DNA of 64,000 nt from Ixodes scapularis (Eukaryota > Arthropoda > Arachnida > Ixodida > Ixodidae), in contig NW_024609857.1 in assembly GCF_016920785.2 (NCBI RefSeq), forward strand, positions 73,468,252-73,532,251. Reading direction: 5' to 3'. The notes under the pieces were generated by a model. It was not told where the DNA came from and searched no databases. It saw nothing but the letters and a program-made list of their open reading frames with translations. Below are positions 55,437-64,000 of the stretch, piece after piece. Within the stretch, counting starts at the first letter, position 1, and each line of letters starts with the position of its first letter. Position numbers and translations under genes: made by a program.

Positions 55437-58400
55437 TCGACGGAGCTATTAGCTATGCTTGTACAATTCACCAACACCGAAAGCGAAGCCAGTAACTAAG
55501 CACGTGCATGCGAACTAATCGGGAAATGGTCGTCGCTGTTCATCAACATGGCGGAAGGCTGCTTACCGGAAGTGAAAAGGTGTTTCATGAACCGCCAATT
55601 CGCTTTTTCTCGCATGAGTTGAAACGTGGTGGCGCCAGTGTGCCGATTGCCCCCAACCACTTCTGGTTCTAAATTAAACGGCGGATTTAGCAGTATTTGC
55701 GAAATCAAATATACCCGCTTACTTCTAGAAATGGCCGCTTATAGCACTGTCAGAATTAATTCATTATTATAATACCAGAAGGATGAGTAAAAAATTAGGA
55801 AATCTACGTGAACTGAAAGTGTGCCAAGGCTACCCTATAGATGGCGCCACTGAGCTTGTTGCCAAACAAAAAAGGGAGAAAACGGCCATTTACGTTGTTT
55901 CTCTCGATACCGCGGTGTCCTTTTATATTTGCCTACCTTTGGTCCCTCGTAATTTTACCTTGATTCAACCGTAAATTATATACACCACGATAAAGTTTTC
56001 ACTCAAACGCAGACGCAGACATTGGCATATTAAGCTGGGGTTACACGCGTGTGTTGTTCATACGGCTCGAGCGCGAGAAATACGAGTGTCACACAAACAT
56101 TGGAAAATAACTATACAAAATGAGAAGCTCAAATGTAAAGATATTTTTTCGTTATTAGTTTTTTCTTTGAGTTCATAGATAGACATAACAAGGCTGATTT
56201 TCCCACATAGATTGTAAATGTAAGGATATTCAAATTTCAACCTAGTGATGGCAAGGTTTTGGTCACTGCGAGTATTGTTTTAATTATTTACGTCTGGCGG
56301 AATATAGGTGATGCGTTTGTGCCTCTTCTTTCTGCTTCTGAAGTGTAGGCCGACTACAAAATATAACAAATGCTTTTTAAGCGGTAGGGTAATTTGCTGA
56401 AAGTCACCAGTATATGGATTGTTATGTTTATTCTCGTGAATTGCCGTCTCGAAAATGTGCCGTTTTACTTTCCGGATGCATTCAATGTCTTCGTTTGAGA
56501 TTGGTATCATTCCACGAGCGTTTCCCAAGCTCTACAACGATTGAGTGGGTCTTTGTTTCTGAATCCTTCTTTGTTCTGTATAGATGGTTTGTGTGTCTTC
56601 GAGAAAGCGAGTGTTGCTAACAATACACTTAGCGGTGTTTTGCTGTTCATAAGTGTTTGAAGCATTTTCATGAACAAGAAAGTTATAGAGCCGTAGTACA
56701 GGTTATTCGAAAACGTACTTCGAGCACCAAGCAGGCGTCAGTCATATTGCACTCGTCTCCTGCTCCTGAAACGTTTTTTTTTTTTTTTTTTTTTGCTAAA
56801 ATTGTACTTTTTTCTTTTTAACAGGAAGATTACTGGTTTTAAAAGGTCCGCTTGATATTTATATTTATATGTATATAATATAAATTTTATATAATACATA
56901 TTGTTTATATACAATATACCTTGGTACAATCTTATCAAGCGCTCCGTTGTGAATACAAAGATGCAACAATAGCTTCGTGATAGTCCTGGGTCTATGTTGT
57001 ATTGGCTTCTTCAACAAGCTGGGCTAAAAGCTTCATTTCGCGTGTAAATAGCACGCAATACAGGACAATGCAATTTCTGTATGCGCAATCTTTCTTGTAG
57101 CATTTCTTTTTTGTTTTTTCCCGGTGTGATCAGTTTCTGCAAAACAACTTGTTGCAATCACGGCTTGCGTTTTATTCTCGAAGCCCGTAAGCAAACGAAC
57201 TACCTTCTTTGGTGGTATTCTTTTGTTGAAACGCCTCGAGCTCAGACGCCAGAGGCAAGTCTCGAAAAATAAAGTCCGCCTTCCCCGTCAGTCTCGGGCT
57301 CTGTTTGGTTCTGCTCCTGAGCTTTCGCATGGAAATGTCTTTCGCATGGAAATGTCCCAAACCTACCCATAAAAATTGTCGAGCAAATATAATAAGTATT
57401 TGTCTGATGCCATCACTCGACGTGTTCGCTTCGTGTTATGGACTGTTTGCTTTGCGCCAGCACACGGACATATCGAGGAGCGTTTTTCTTCAGAGTATGA
57501 AACGAAAGATGTTGGAGGTGATTTTAAAAGCACGGTTTGTTGTTGCCATGTGGCGAAGCTTGAATCACCCCTGGACAAAGACATCTCTACCTAATTGTTG
57601 TGATGTAGGAAAACAAAATTACACGGTAAATGAAATACCGTTGCCTTCAATTGGTACAATATGGTCGTCTCTGACCGCCATACTCCCCGTGAAATCCTTG
57701 TTTGAAGAGCCGAGACTAGCAATGTCAACTTAGAAAACGACTCAGGTTAATTGTGGAGCCAATGCGTTCATGGCGAACGCCATTTCTCTCTTCGTTTCAG
57801 AGGGAAGTGTCATTGTCACACGAAGAAAAAAAAAAAACTTTGGGGTATAAACAGGTTGCACATTGCGTAAAGTGACTTTTTCGAGGTGCTGAAAGCCCGA
57901 AAAAGCCGAGCTATAGCGAAAGTTGATATACCTTTGGCCAGAGTCTGGGTATTTTGTTCCTAAACTACCAAACAAGGGCCTGAGTTAGGCTTCCCTGCCT
58001 GGTATCTTTGTTGTCACCTGGGCTTGTCCTTGAGTTCACGTTCTTGTTTTTAGGTTTTCACCTGGAAACTTTGGGCCTGAATCGCTAAGCAAGTGCCAGA
58101 ATTAGGCACTCCTGGTTGTTCGCTTGATACGCGACTTCTTCGGCTCATATCTGGCAATTGTGTGGGGGAACAAAAAATAACCCCGAAAAGCTAAAGAAAT
58201 TTAGTTTGGCACAGACTAACAACGTTACGGCAAATGTTCATTAGGCTAAAAAAGTTATGCCCCTGGGATTGCCAAACTTGGGTCAAATTAATAGTTTCTC
58301 TGGCGTACTGCTGGAGGTTTCATCGGCCCGTAGCGTCGGCTGCACTCTGATCTAAGGGGAAACGCAGTATAGTCACTGTCATTCTAAGTCGCAATTACAT

Positions 58401-59135
58401 CGAAAAGGAAATAATTAAAAGGGTATATTTTTATTTAATTGCTCGTAATGAACGTGTAGGTATTAAACTACACCTCTGAAAGTGAATGGCAATCATTAAA
58501 TCATCCTTCTGAAAGGTACCGTTTCCACTAAAATATAGGCTAATCGCACTTAAGTTCGTGCGCCGACTAAGGTTCTCTTAATCGTAATCTGTAACACCCG
58601 AGCCTGTGGTGGAGAAAAAGAAAAGGAACTTTCAAGTCTAAAAAGAAAAAAAAATAGAAAACTTAGGAGGAAAAGGTGTCAAACTCTGTTGATTTATGTA
58701 ATTCGCTCCTATGTACACACGATGATGTCGCCAACCAGCTTTCTTCAACTACACAACCTTTGTTCGCACCAAAACTGGAGGAATTCTTAAGAGCAAGACT
58801 TTTAGGACGGTACGCACTATCCCATAAACTGCACAACCATATCTGACCAAAGCTATAGCCTTGAGGCAGGTGGGACGCCTTCTCTACAGTGATTAACCCT
58901 CATTAACTCGTCTGCACACTCACTGTATTTTCCTTCAGTTCCTCCGACGACAGAGGTGGCAAGCCAAATTTAGGTTTCTGCTTTGCATCTGTGAAAAACG
59001 AAATCGGTACGCGGGGCAATAGGCAATAAAAGTGGATACACAAAAAAGGAAAAAAAAATAAAAAATAAACGTTGAGAGATTGGCAAAGACTGAAATAAAG
59101 AGCAAAAGGGGGTTACTATTCCTTTTTATGACAGC
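55437..59135. other. Intronic, no gene recognised
   Basis: Frames of 62-142 codons occur (the longest plus-strand one at 57,305-57,733) but none has a domain or splice context I can defend. A T-tract lies at 56,775-56,794. CCTGAGTTAGGC/CCAGAATTAGGCACTCCTGG motifs near 57,970 and 58,100 repeat loosely. Confidence 0.4.
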
Positions 59136-59196
59136 GGGGCCGGTACCAGCTGGTGCCGGCACCGCTAGTGGACCGGCACCGCCCGGTCCACTAGTG
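59130..59196. repeat. Two adjacent GC-rich stem-loops
   Basis: CTAGTGGACCGG (59,165-59,176) pairs perfectly with 59,183-59,194 around a 6-nt loop. Just upstream GCCGGTACCAGCTGGTGCCG is nearly self-complementary. GGTGCCGGCACC-type motifs link the two. Confidence 0.8.
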
Positions 59197-59894
59197 TACC
59201 TAAATTTATTTAAAGTATAAGTCGAGCCTCGGAACCGTGGGTGTCAATAACAGGATTGTTGATTGTTTTGCAGACGCGAATGGGCGATCGATGGTGGCGG
59301 TCTTCGATCCCTGCTTCCTTAGAGAGGTCCTCCAGGACAAAGGATACCCCCACCCCCCCCTCCCCTTTCCGGCTCGGGGAGAAAAGCAGAAGACGCGCGC
59401 CACCGGCAAAAGTACTAAACCGATAATGCCACTGCGAGACGACAAGGGTACCAGGCCTCAGCAGCCAAGGGCCGGTGACACCAAATCTCTTGGGAGAAAA
59501 TCACGCGACCCCTTCTTTCGGACGGGATTTGCAGTCATCAATCTTCAAAAATCTGGACGTTACATTTTGGAAGGAGGTTCGAACATCTCTTCATGAGGCT
59601 TCGTATCGAAATCGAACGATATTTTGATAAATTTGGTGAAATGTTTCTCACAATGAATCCCTGGCGTTCCTAACTGACGTACCACACGTACGTTGTTGTT
59701 TTTTCCCCCCCGAAGGTAGTAACAACATTCCCTTCTGTCAACTAGTCTCGTGTCCTTCATATAACTTCAAAAGGGCAGAGAGAGGAGTTGTTTTGGCTTC
59801 TTGCAGTTTGAAATATACGAACGACGCAGCCGTACTACAGACCACTATTCGCACACCCTTGTAGTCTTCCCACATTACGCCACTTTTCACTTCA
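59197..59894. other. Intronic, no gene recognised
   Basis: A 119-codon plus-strand frame (59,237-59,596) has a Pro-rich middle and no known domain. I do not call it a gene. Confidence 0.35.
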
Positions 59895-60065
59895 AGTCCG
59901 ACCGTAGCCGACGCTACGATTTGTCAGGTGCAATCCAGCCGCGCTAAAAGCGCATCGTTACGGCGCCCGTTCTTTTTCGTAGGTCCTCCGTCACCGGCCA
60001 GACCAACCACGCATAGAAAGAAGCGCAGGATTGCGGCACATTCACTGTGAGGGATTGGTTAGTCG
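59895..60065. repeat. Interspersed repeat family A, copy 2
   Basis: Matches 14,085-14,330 in order: CCGACCGTAGCCGACGCTAC, GCATCGTTACGGC, GAAAGAAGCGCAGG, CATTCACTGTGAGGG. It directly precedes the C/G-tract foldback. Confidence 0.45.
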
Positions 60066-60069
60066 TGGA

Positions 60070-60345
60070 TAGCCACGGATGTAGGAAGCTTTTCGAGGCG
60101 ACATGGCGCCACCAGAGGTAAAGCCAGAAGTGTGGAGAGACAGCCCCCCCCCCCCCCCCTCTAACGACGGCCAAAACCACAGCTGTTTTGGTCACCCTCG
60201 GGTGCTGCACCGGAGGGTGGCCAAAAGAACTGCACTTTTGGTCGTAGTTTGGGGGGGGGGGGGGGGGGGGGTGTACTTCCACACTTCTGGCTTCATGGCT
60301 GGTGACGTCATGTTGCCTCCAGAAGCTTCCTATCCCACGGTGATA
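60070..60345. mobile_element. Foldback MITE with C-tract and G-tract arms
   Basis: GGAAGCTT, GGCGACATGGCGCCACCAG and AAGCCAGAAGTGTGGA on the left pair with ACTTCCACACTTCTGGCTT, GTGACGTCATGTTGCC and GAAGCTTCC on the right. Inside, a C16 tract (about 60,145) faces a G20 tract (about 60,252), and CCAAAAC/GTTTTGG motifs also pair. It could form a G-quadruplex on one strand and an i-motif on the other. Confidence 0.8.
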
Positions 60346-61080
60346 GCAGAAGCGCAATGATAATAAGCGTCGTCACGATACATTTTTGCCGTAGAGCTGG
60401 GCGTCGATAAAAAAGAAAACATGTAAACCCGATGAATCGCTACCCTTTAATCGATTGCTTAAACAAATAATTGGTTTCGTTAATTTCCATCCCCATAGTT
60501 TTTTTTTTTTAATGTCAAAATTACATGTGCACTGTGAAATTTCGAATTTTAGGTCAACCTCATTGCGTAGTTGGGAACAGTCAACTGAACCCGACACTCA
60601 CAAATTGTTACCTCAGCCGCGGTGGCAAAGAAGTTCTTTCGTATTCTCCGGCATTGGCGAACTCCTTTGACTGTTCACAAAATAGTCTCTGCTGCGCTCA
60701 ACGGGCACTTGCGCGGTTTTGAAGTGGCTGCAGGACGCGTATAATCTACTCCACTTGATTGGAGTTACAAATTTTGCCCCTACGGTTTACTTTAGCTCCA
60801 AATTTCACTCAATGTTTGCCTTCATTCAGGTGTACTCATCCACGTCTGCAAGGTAATAGCGTTAAAATTTGTTTCGCTAAAATTTTATCGATTAACAAAA
60901 TTAAAAATTCATCGCGAATAAAGCATTACTTTTTCAATCGGTAGGCTAATTGATCGAGTGCCGAGCCCTCAATATTTGGTGCTGCACGATTGACTCTATC
61001 AAATCGTAGCGCTATTTTCGGTCGTACACAGCGGATCGGAGTGCAGCAGTCGCGTGAAGAAACGGAGAAAAATGATCGGC
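60346..61080. other. Intronic, no gene seen
   Basis: Only short frames, no domain and no clear repeat. Confidence 0.5.
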
Positions 61081-61084
61081 GTTC

Positions 61085-61262
61085 ATGGGCGTACCAACCG
61101 GGGGGGGCAAGGGGGGCACTTGCCCCCCCAGTTCTCAGAGTGGGGGGGCAAGGCATGCGTTTTGCCCCCCCCCCCTGAAACGGCCGCCACTGGGCAGAGC
61201 AGACACAGGCCGGCGGCGCCCAAGGAATACCAAGGGCACTGCCCCCCGACCCGCGCGGGCAT
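61085..61262. mobile_element. G-tract hAT-like MITE, copy 5
   Basis: GGGCGTACCAACCGGGGGGG at 61,087 corresponds to the left end of copy 4. CTCAGAGTG, TTTTGCCCCCC, GCCGCCACTGGGCAGAGCAG and GGCCGGCGGCGC also recur in order with copy 4. The right end is less clear. Confidence 0.65.
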
Positions 61263-61509
61263 ATTTTTAACGCGCAGGCGATACAAACCCTAGCAACGGT
61301 GCTCACGCACGCCGGATTGGCTGGTTTGTGGAGCCTTGCCCCACGAACAAGCCTACACGGTAACCTAACGGAATCCATCCGCGAGACATGGGCCGGACGG
61401 GCCGTCCAGACCAGGACGTAGGCCCTTACACAAAATAAAGTTTTGCTTGCTTGCTTGGAGATAGGCGCTGCCGCCGTCAACATAGGCAGCGGATGCAATG
61501 CGAGTTTCC

Positions 61510-61590
61510 GAAGAGGTAGCGTAACTTAGTGGTGAGATGTCTGCCTCATACGTGTCAGACCCGGGTTCTATTTATGGTGTGGGCCGGCTT
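61510..61590 (+). repeat. tRNA-like SINE head or tRNA pseudogene
   Basis: GTAGCGTAACTTAGTGGTGA resembles an A box, TCTGCCTCATACG an anticodon arm, and CCCGGGTTCTATTTATGG a B box and T-arm. The B box lacks the invariant GTTCGA and the acceptor stem is poor, so it is not a working tRNA. A T-rich tail follows. The arrangement fits a tRNA-derived SINE. Confidence 0.55.
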
Positions 61591-61599
61591 AGTTCTTTT

Positions 61600-62340
61600 T
61601 ATTTTTTTTTCTTGAACATTTTGTTTTGTCGAGGCATTTGGCGATATTTACATTTCTTTTTTACCATTAACACTAAAAAAACGAATGTTGTTGACGAAAC
61701 ATCGCTAAACTAAAGCGTATCGACTCTATTTACGGAAGTGCATGGGGGGCAGCGGGGCTTGGGTTGCCGACCGGACGCCGCAAAGCGGCGTGTACGGGGG
61801 GTGGGGGGGCTAGGTGGGTTAATAGATTTGTAATTAGCAGCCGCACACCGTCACCGCGAAGCGGCGTGAACGCAGGCGCGGGGGTGGGTTAACGCGCTTC
61901 GAGTGATACACGAGCAGCCCATCCGGCGTGAGCGTCGTTGTTAGGGGTTCTATCGCCTGCACCGTAAAAGGAACAGTGTGTGCACCTCCTGTAGTGGGCA
62001 AGAATTCCTACATTGGAGAGAAGCGGGGACAAGCCCTTTGTTCAAATGCGTCAAGTCTCCTTGAGCTTCGGAATACAAAGAAACGCCACTATTCGGAGCT
62101 AATCCCACAGTTACTCGACCTCTCTTGCGTCGTGTCTGTTCGCTCCCCGCGCCTCGTAGCAGTGTTGTTGCAGTGGGGGGGCTCGTTAAAATTTTGGGGG
62201 TTTTTCGGACTATCTAAATCACTTTCTTCCTTCCCATCCCCCCCTTTTCTACTCCGCATGCTTCCCCCTCTGCAAATATCAGCTGACCTTCCGACATCTT
62301 TTCTGTGTTGATAGGCAAAACAACCGCTAAAATCAGAAAG
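61600..62340. other. Intronic, no gene seen
   Basis: Contains CGCGAAGCGGCGTG/CGCAAAGCGGCGTG repeated twice (about 61,789 and 61,855) within a G-rich stretch. No gene. Confidence 0.5.
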
Positions 62341-62344
62341 TAAT

Positions 62345-62495
62345 TTGTAATTTGAGTGGAAGTCACTCGGAAAAGTAGTTAAAGTAAACTACGAATTACT
62401 AGAATATAAATGTAATTAAAAGTTACTAAACTACCCAGAAAAGTAGTTAAACTACAGTAACTTGAGTAAAGTAGTTGAACTACGTACAAGTCTGG
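62345..62495. repeat. AGTAGTTAAACTAC-type repeat
   Basis: Degenerate 20-30-bp units with GTAGTTAAA(C/G)TA, ATTACT and AGTAACTT, ending GTACAAGTCTGGCCC. Similar in style to the AATTAC-rich ends at 48-49 kb, possibly one end of a related element. Confidence 0.5.
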
Positions 62496-62549
62496 CCCGG
62501 CAGGCGCTCTGCGTAAGGGTTTTCACCTATCTGCCTAGCCCCGCACACC

Positions 62550-63722
62550 ATCATATGGGCCAAGAAAGGTGTAGTTTTACTGCAGAGGAGAAATCAGCAG
62601 GGTCCAAGATGGTGACAATGGAGGATGGGGGACTGTTCCAGTGGCTGATGGCTTGAGAAAGGAATGACCAATTGAAAGCGTTAGTAGAGTCAGAAATGTG
62701 CTTGATGGTGCAGACGTTGTTGAGGCGAGAAGATGTTCGGTCGGGGGGTAATAACAAAGTGGTTTTGAGGTCGGGAATGTGGTAGTAGATTTTGTGAATA
62801 AAGCACAGCTGAGAGACTTTTCTGCGAAGCTGCAAAGAGGACATGGTTAGTTCAGTTTTTAGCGCTGAGACACTAAAAAAAAAAGTCATAAGTGGATGAA
62901 ATGAAGCGAGCAGCTCTGTTCTGAACTGCCTCTACAGGGTATTGATGAGGTACAGTCGATGGGTATTCCAGATGGTTGAAGCATATTCTATTTTTGGTCT
63001 GACGTACGTGTCCAAGGTTAGCTTACGAACAAAGGGTGGAGCCCTTTTTAAGTTACGTCTGCTTAGTCCAAGAGTTCCAGATGAATCGGCAGTAATGACT
63101 TCAATGTGGTTATTTTAGGGAAGGTCAGATGTTAGTCTTACACCAAGGTATTCATACACAGTAGCGGTCTCAATCAGTTCGGAGTACAAGAAGTAATTAA
63201 ATGACAGTGTTTGTTTTTTTTCTTGGTGAAGTGGATTAGTTTGCGTTTATACTTGTTTAATGACATAATCCACTCTTTGCACCAATTGTTAATTTTCTCT
63301 AGATCTTCCTGAAGCTGGTTATTATTTTGCACACAAGTTACTTTGTTATGGATGACGCAGTCGTCGGCGAAAAAGCGGTTTTTTGAAGAAATCCCAATGG
63401 GGATGTCATTAATAAATATTAAAAAGAGTAAGGGCCCAAGTACGAACCCCAGGGGAACACCAGGAGATACATTTATTAAGGAAGATTCATGATCATCATG
63501 GACGTGACCTGTACACGGGAAAAAAGAAAGTCACGAATCTATGCAAACGGTTATTTGGTCGAGGCAAAAAGATGATAGCTTAGAAAGAAGGCGTTGATAA
63601 AAAAACACGGCCGAACGCTTTGGAAAAAAAAAAAAAAACTGCGTCAGTTTTTTCATTTTAAGGTTCAAGGTTAGTGTGCAAGTCATGGATGAAGTCGCAG
63701 AGTTGTGTTTCGCAGGAAAGTA
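62550..63722 (-). pseudogene. Decayed LINE ORF2 (RT and C-terminus)
   Basis: Minus strand, from the high end: CETQLCDFIHDLHTNLEP and TDAVFF (RT entry), FADD-type box shifted (RRLRHP region near 63,360), SFNYFLYSELIETATVYEYL and GVRLTSDLP, then RRNLKRAPPFVRKLTLDTYV and RPKIEYASTIWNTHR. The final frame (62,889-62,551) has LRRKVSQLCFIHKIYYH and FLSQAISHWNSPPSS. Several shifts and stops are present. The order matches one ORF2. Its RT is cut at the upstream end by the palindrome at 63,723-64,000. It is distinct from the intact LINE. Confidence 0.8.
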
Positions 63723-64000
63723 CAGTCTCCGGCGATATGAAAGACCCACTGGGAGCGCGTGGCCGAGGCGGTGGCTGGTGGGGGCGCTGCGAGCGCTCCG
63801 GGCAGTTCCATTCTGCTTCGAGGGGAGGACGCTCATTCGGCACTCGGCACAAACTGATAAGCGCGTTTCGCTTTATCTGAGCCCGAGTGAGCGTCCTCCC
63901 CTCGAAGCAGAATGGAATTGCCCGGAGGGCTCGCAGCGCCCCCGCCAGCCACCGCCTCGGCCACGCGCTCCCAGTGGGTCTTTCATATTGCCGGAGAGTG
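63723..64000. mobile_element. Near-perfect palindromic element at window edge
   Basis: 63,723-63,842 is matched by 63,880-64,000 in reverse complement with only a few differences (for example CGATATG versus CAATATG, GCTGGTGG versus GCTGGCGG). The loop is about 40 bp. The outer ends read CAGTCTCCGG and CACTCTCCGG. It lies inside a LINE reading frame and may continue past the window. GC-rich, no ORF. Confidence 0.85.

Larger units (their letters stand above)
43363..64000 (+). other. Probable long first intron (runs off window)
   Basis: The donor GTGAGT at 43,363 is strong. I find no plus-strand exon with good splice sites and a recognisable domain downstream; the rest is transposon remnants and microsatellites. 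Long first introns packed with repeats are usual in large arachnid genomes. The retroelement frames inside (49.8, 52.2 and 62.5 kb) are antisense to the gene. Confidence 0.45.

Noticed and set aside
57305..57733. 142-codon plus-strand frame as an exon
   Set aside because: No domain, overlapping frames are equally open, and no convincing splice sites flank it.
59237..59596. 119-codon plus-strand frame
   Set aside because: Proline-rich centre caused by a C-tract; no recognisable domain.
61510..61590. Functional tRNA gene
   Set aside because: B box lacks the GTTCGA core and the acceptor stem does not pair; better read as a SINE head.

Overview
The window looks like repeat-rich nuclear DNA of an animal, most likely an arachnid and probably a tick. 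The basis is recall of repeat style, not a search: degenerate Penelope-like elements ending in a GIY-YIG endonuclease, many CR1/L2/Jockey-like LINE remnants, a Ty3/gypsy-type gag, long inverted-repeat DNA elements, A/T and G/C homopolymer tracts, and one host-like first exon followed by a very long gene-free stretch. There is no operon, ribosome-binding site, CRISPR array, rRNA gene or intact tRNA gene.

Layout. 1-4,300: a gypsy-like gag (minus strand) is split by a ~3.5-kb element with very long terminal inverted repeats (TIRs). One TIR carries a further insertion, a CACGTG-rich element (171-627). 4,170-4,990: Penelope-like fragment and a tRNA-like SINE head. 5,900-7,125: decayed LINE. 8,888-12,383: 3.5-kb inverted-repeat element with ~0.8-kb arms and a Tc1-like deletion derivative at its centre. 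13,921-14,084: MITE. 15,050-20,134: an apparently intact two-ORF LINE with tandem 223-bp 5' monomers, abutting an older LINE (20,135-20,890). 22,754-24,756: two more CACGTG-rich elements. 27,400-29,700 and 39,700-41,770: inverted structures built of minisatellite. 30,100-38,000: MITE, LINE, piggyBac-like and hAT-like remnants.

42,530-43,362 is GC-rich and holds the only convincing host gene part: a 5' UTR, a 14-codon upstream ORF and a first coding exon with a signal peptide, ending at a GTGAGT donor on the plus strand. The mature N-terminus resembles the start of ionotropic glutamate receptors, but this is weak. The rest of the window (43,363-64,000) is probably its first intron. It contains a TA-microsatellite/MITE nest (47.1-48 kb), a second Penelope-like remnant (49.8-50.4 kb), a LINE interrupted by a TIR element (52.2-54.4 kb), G-tract MITEs, a C/G-tract foldback (60.1 kb), and a LINE (62.5-63.7 kb) interrupted by a near-perfect palindrome at the window edge.

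The most interesting items are: the LINE whose 5' end falls almost exactly where a TATA box in its own upstream monomer would start transcription; the mobile CACGTG (bHLH-site) arrays, for which the window supplies an empty-site comparison; the large foldback elements; and the fact that every recognisable retroelement reading frame lies on the minus strand.
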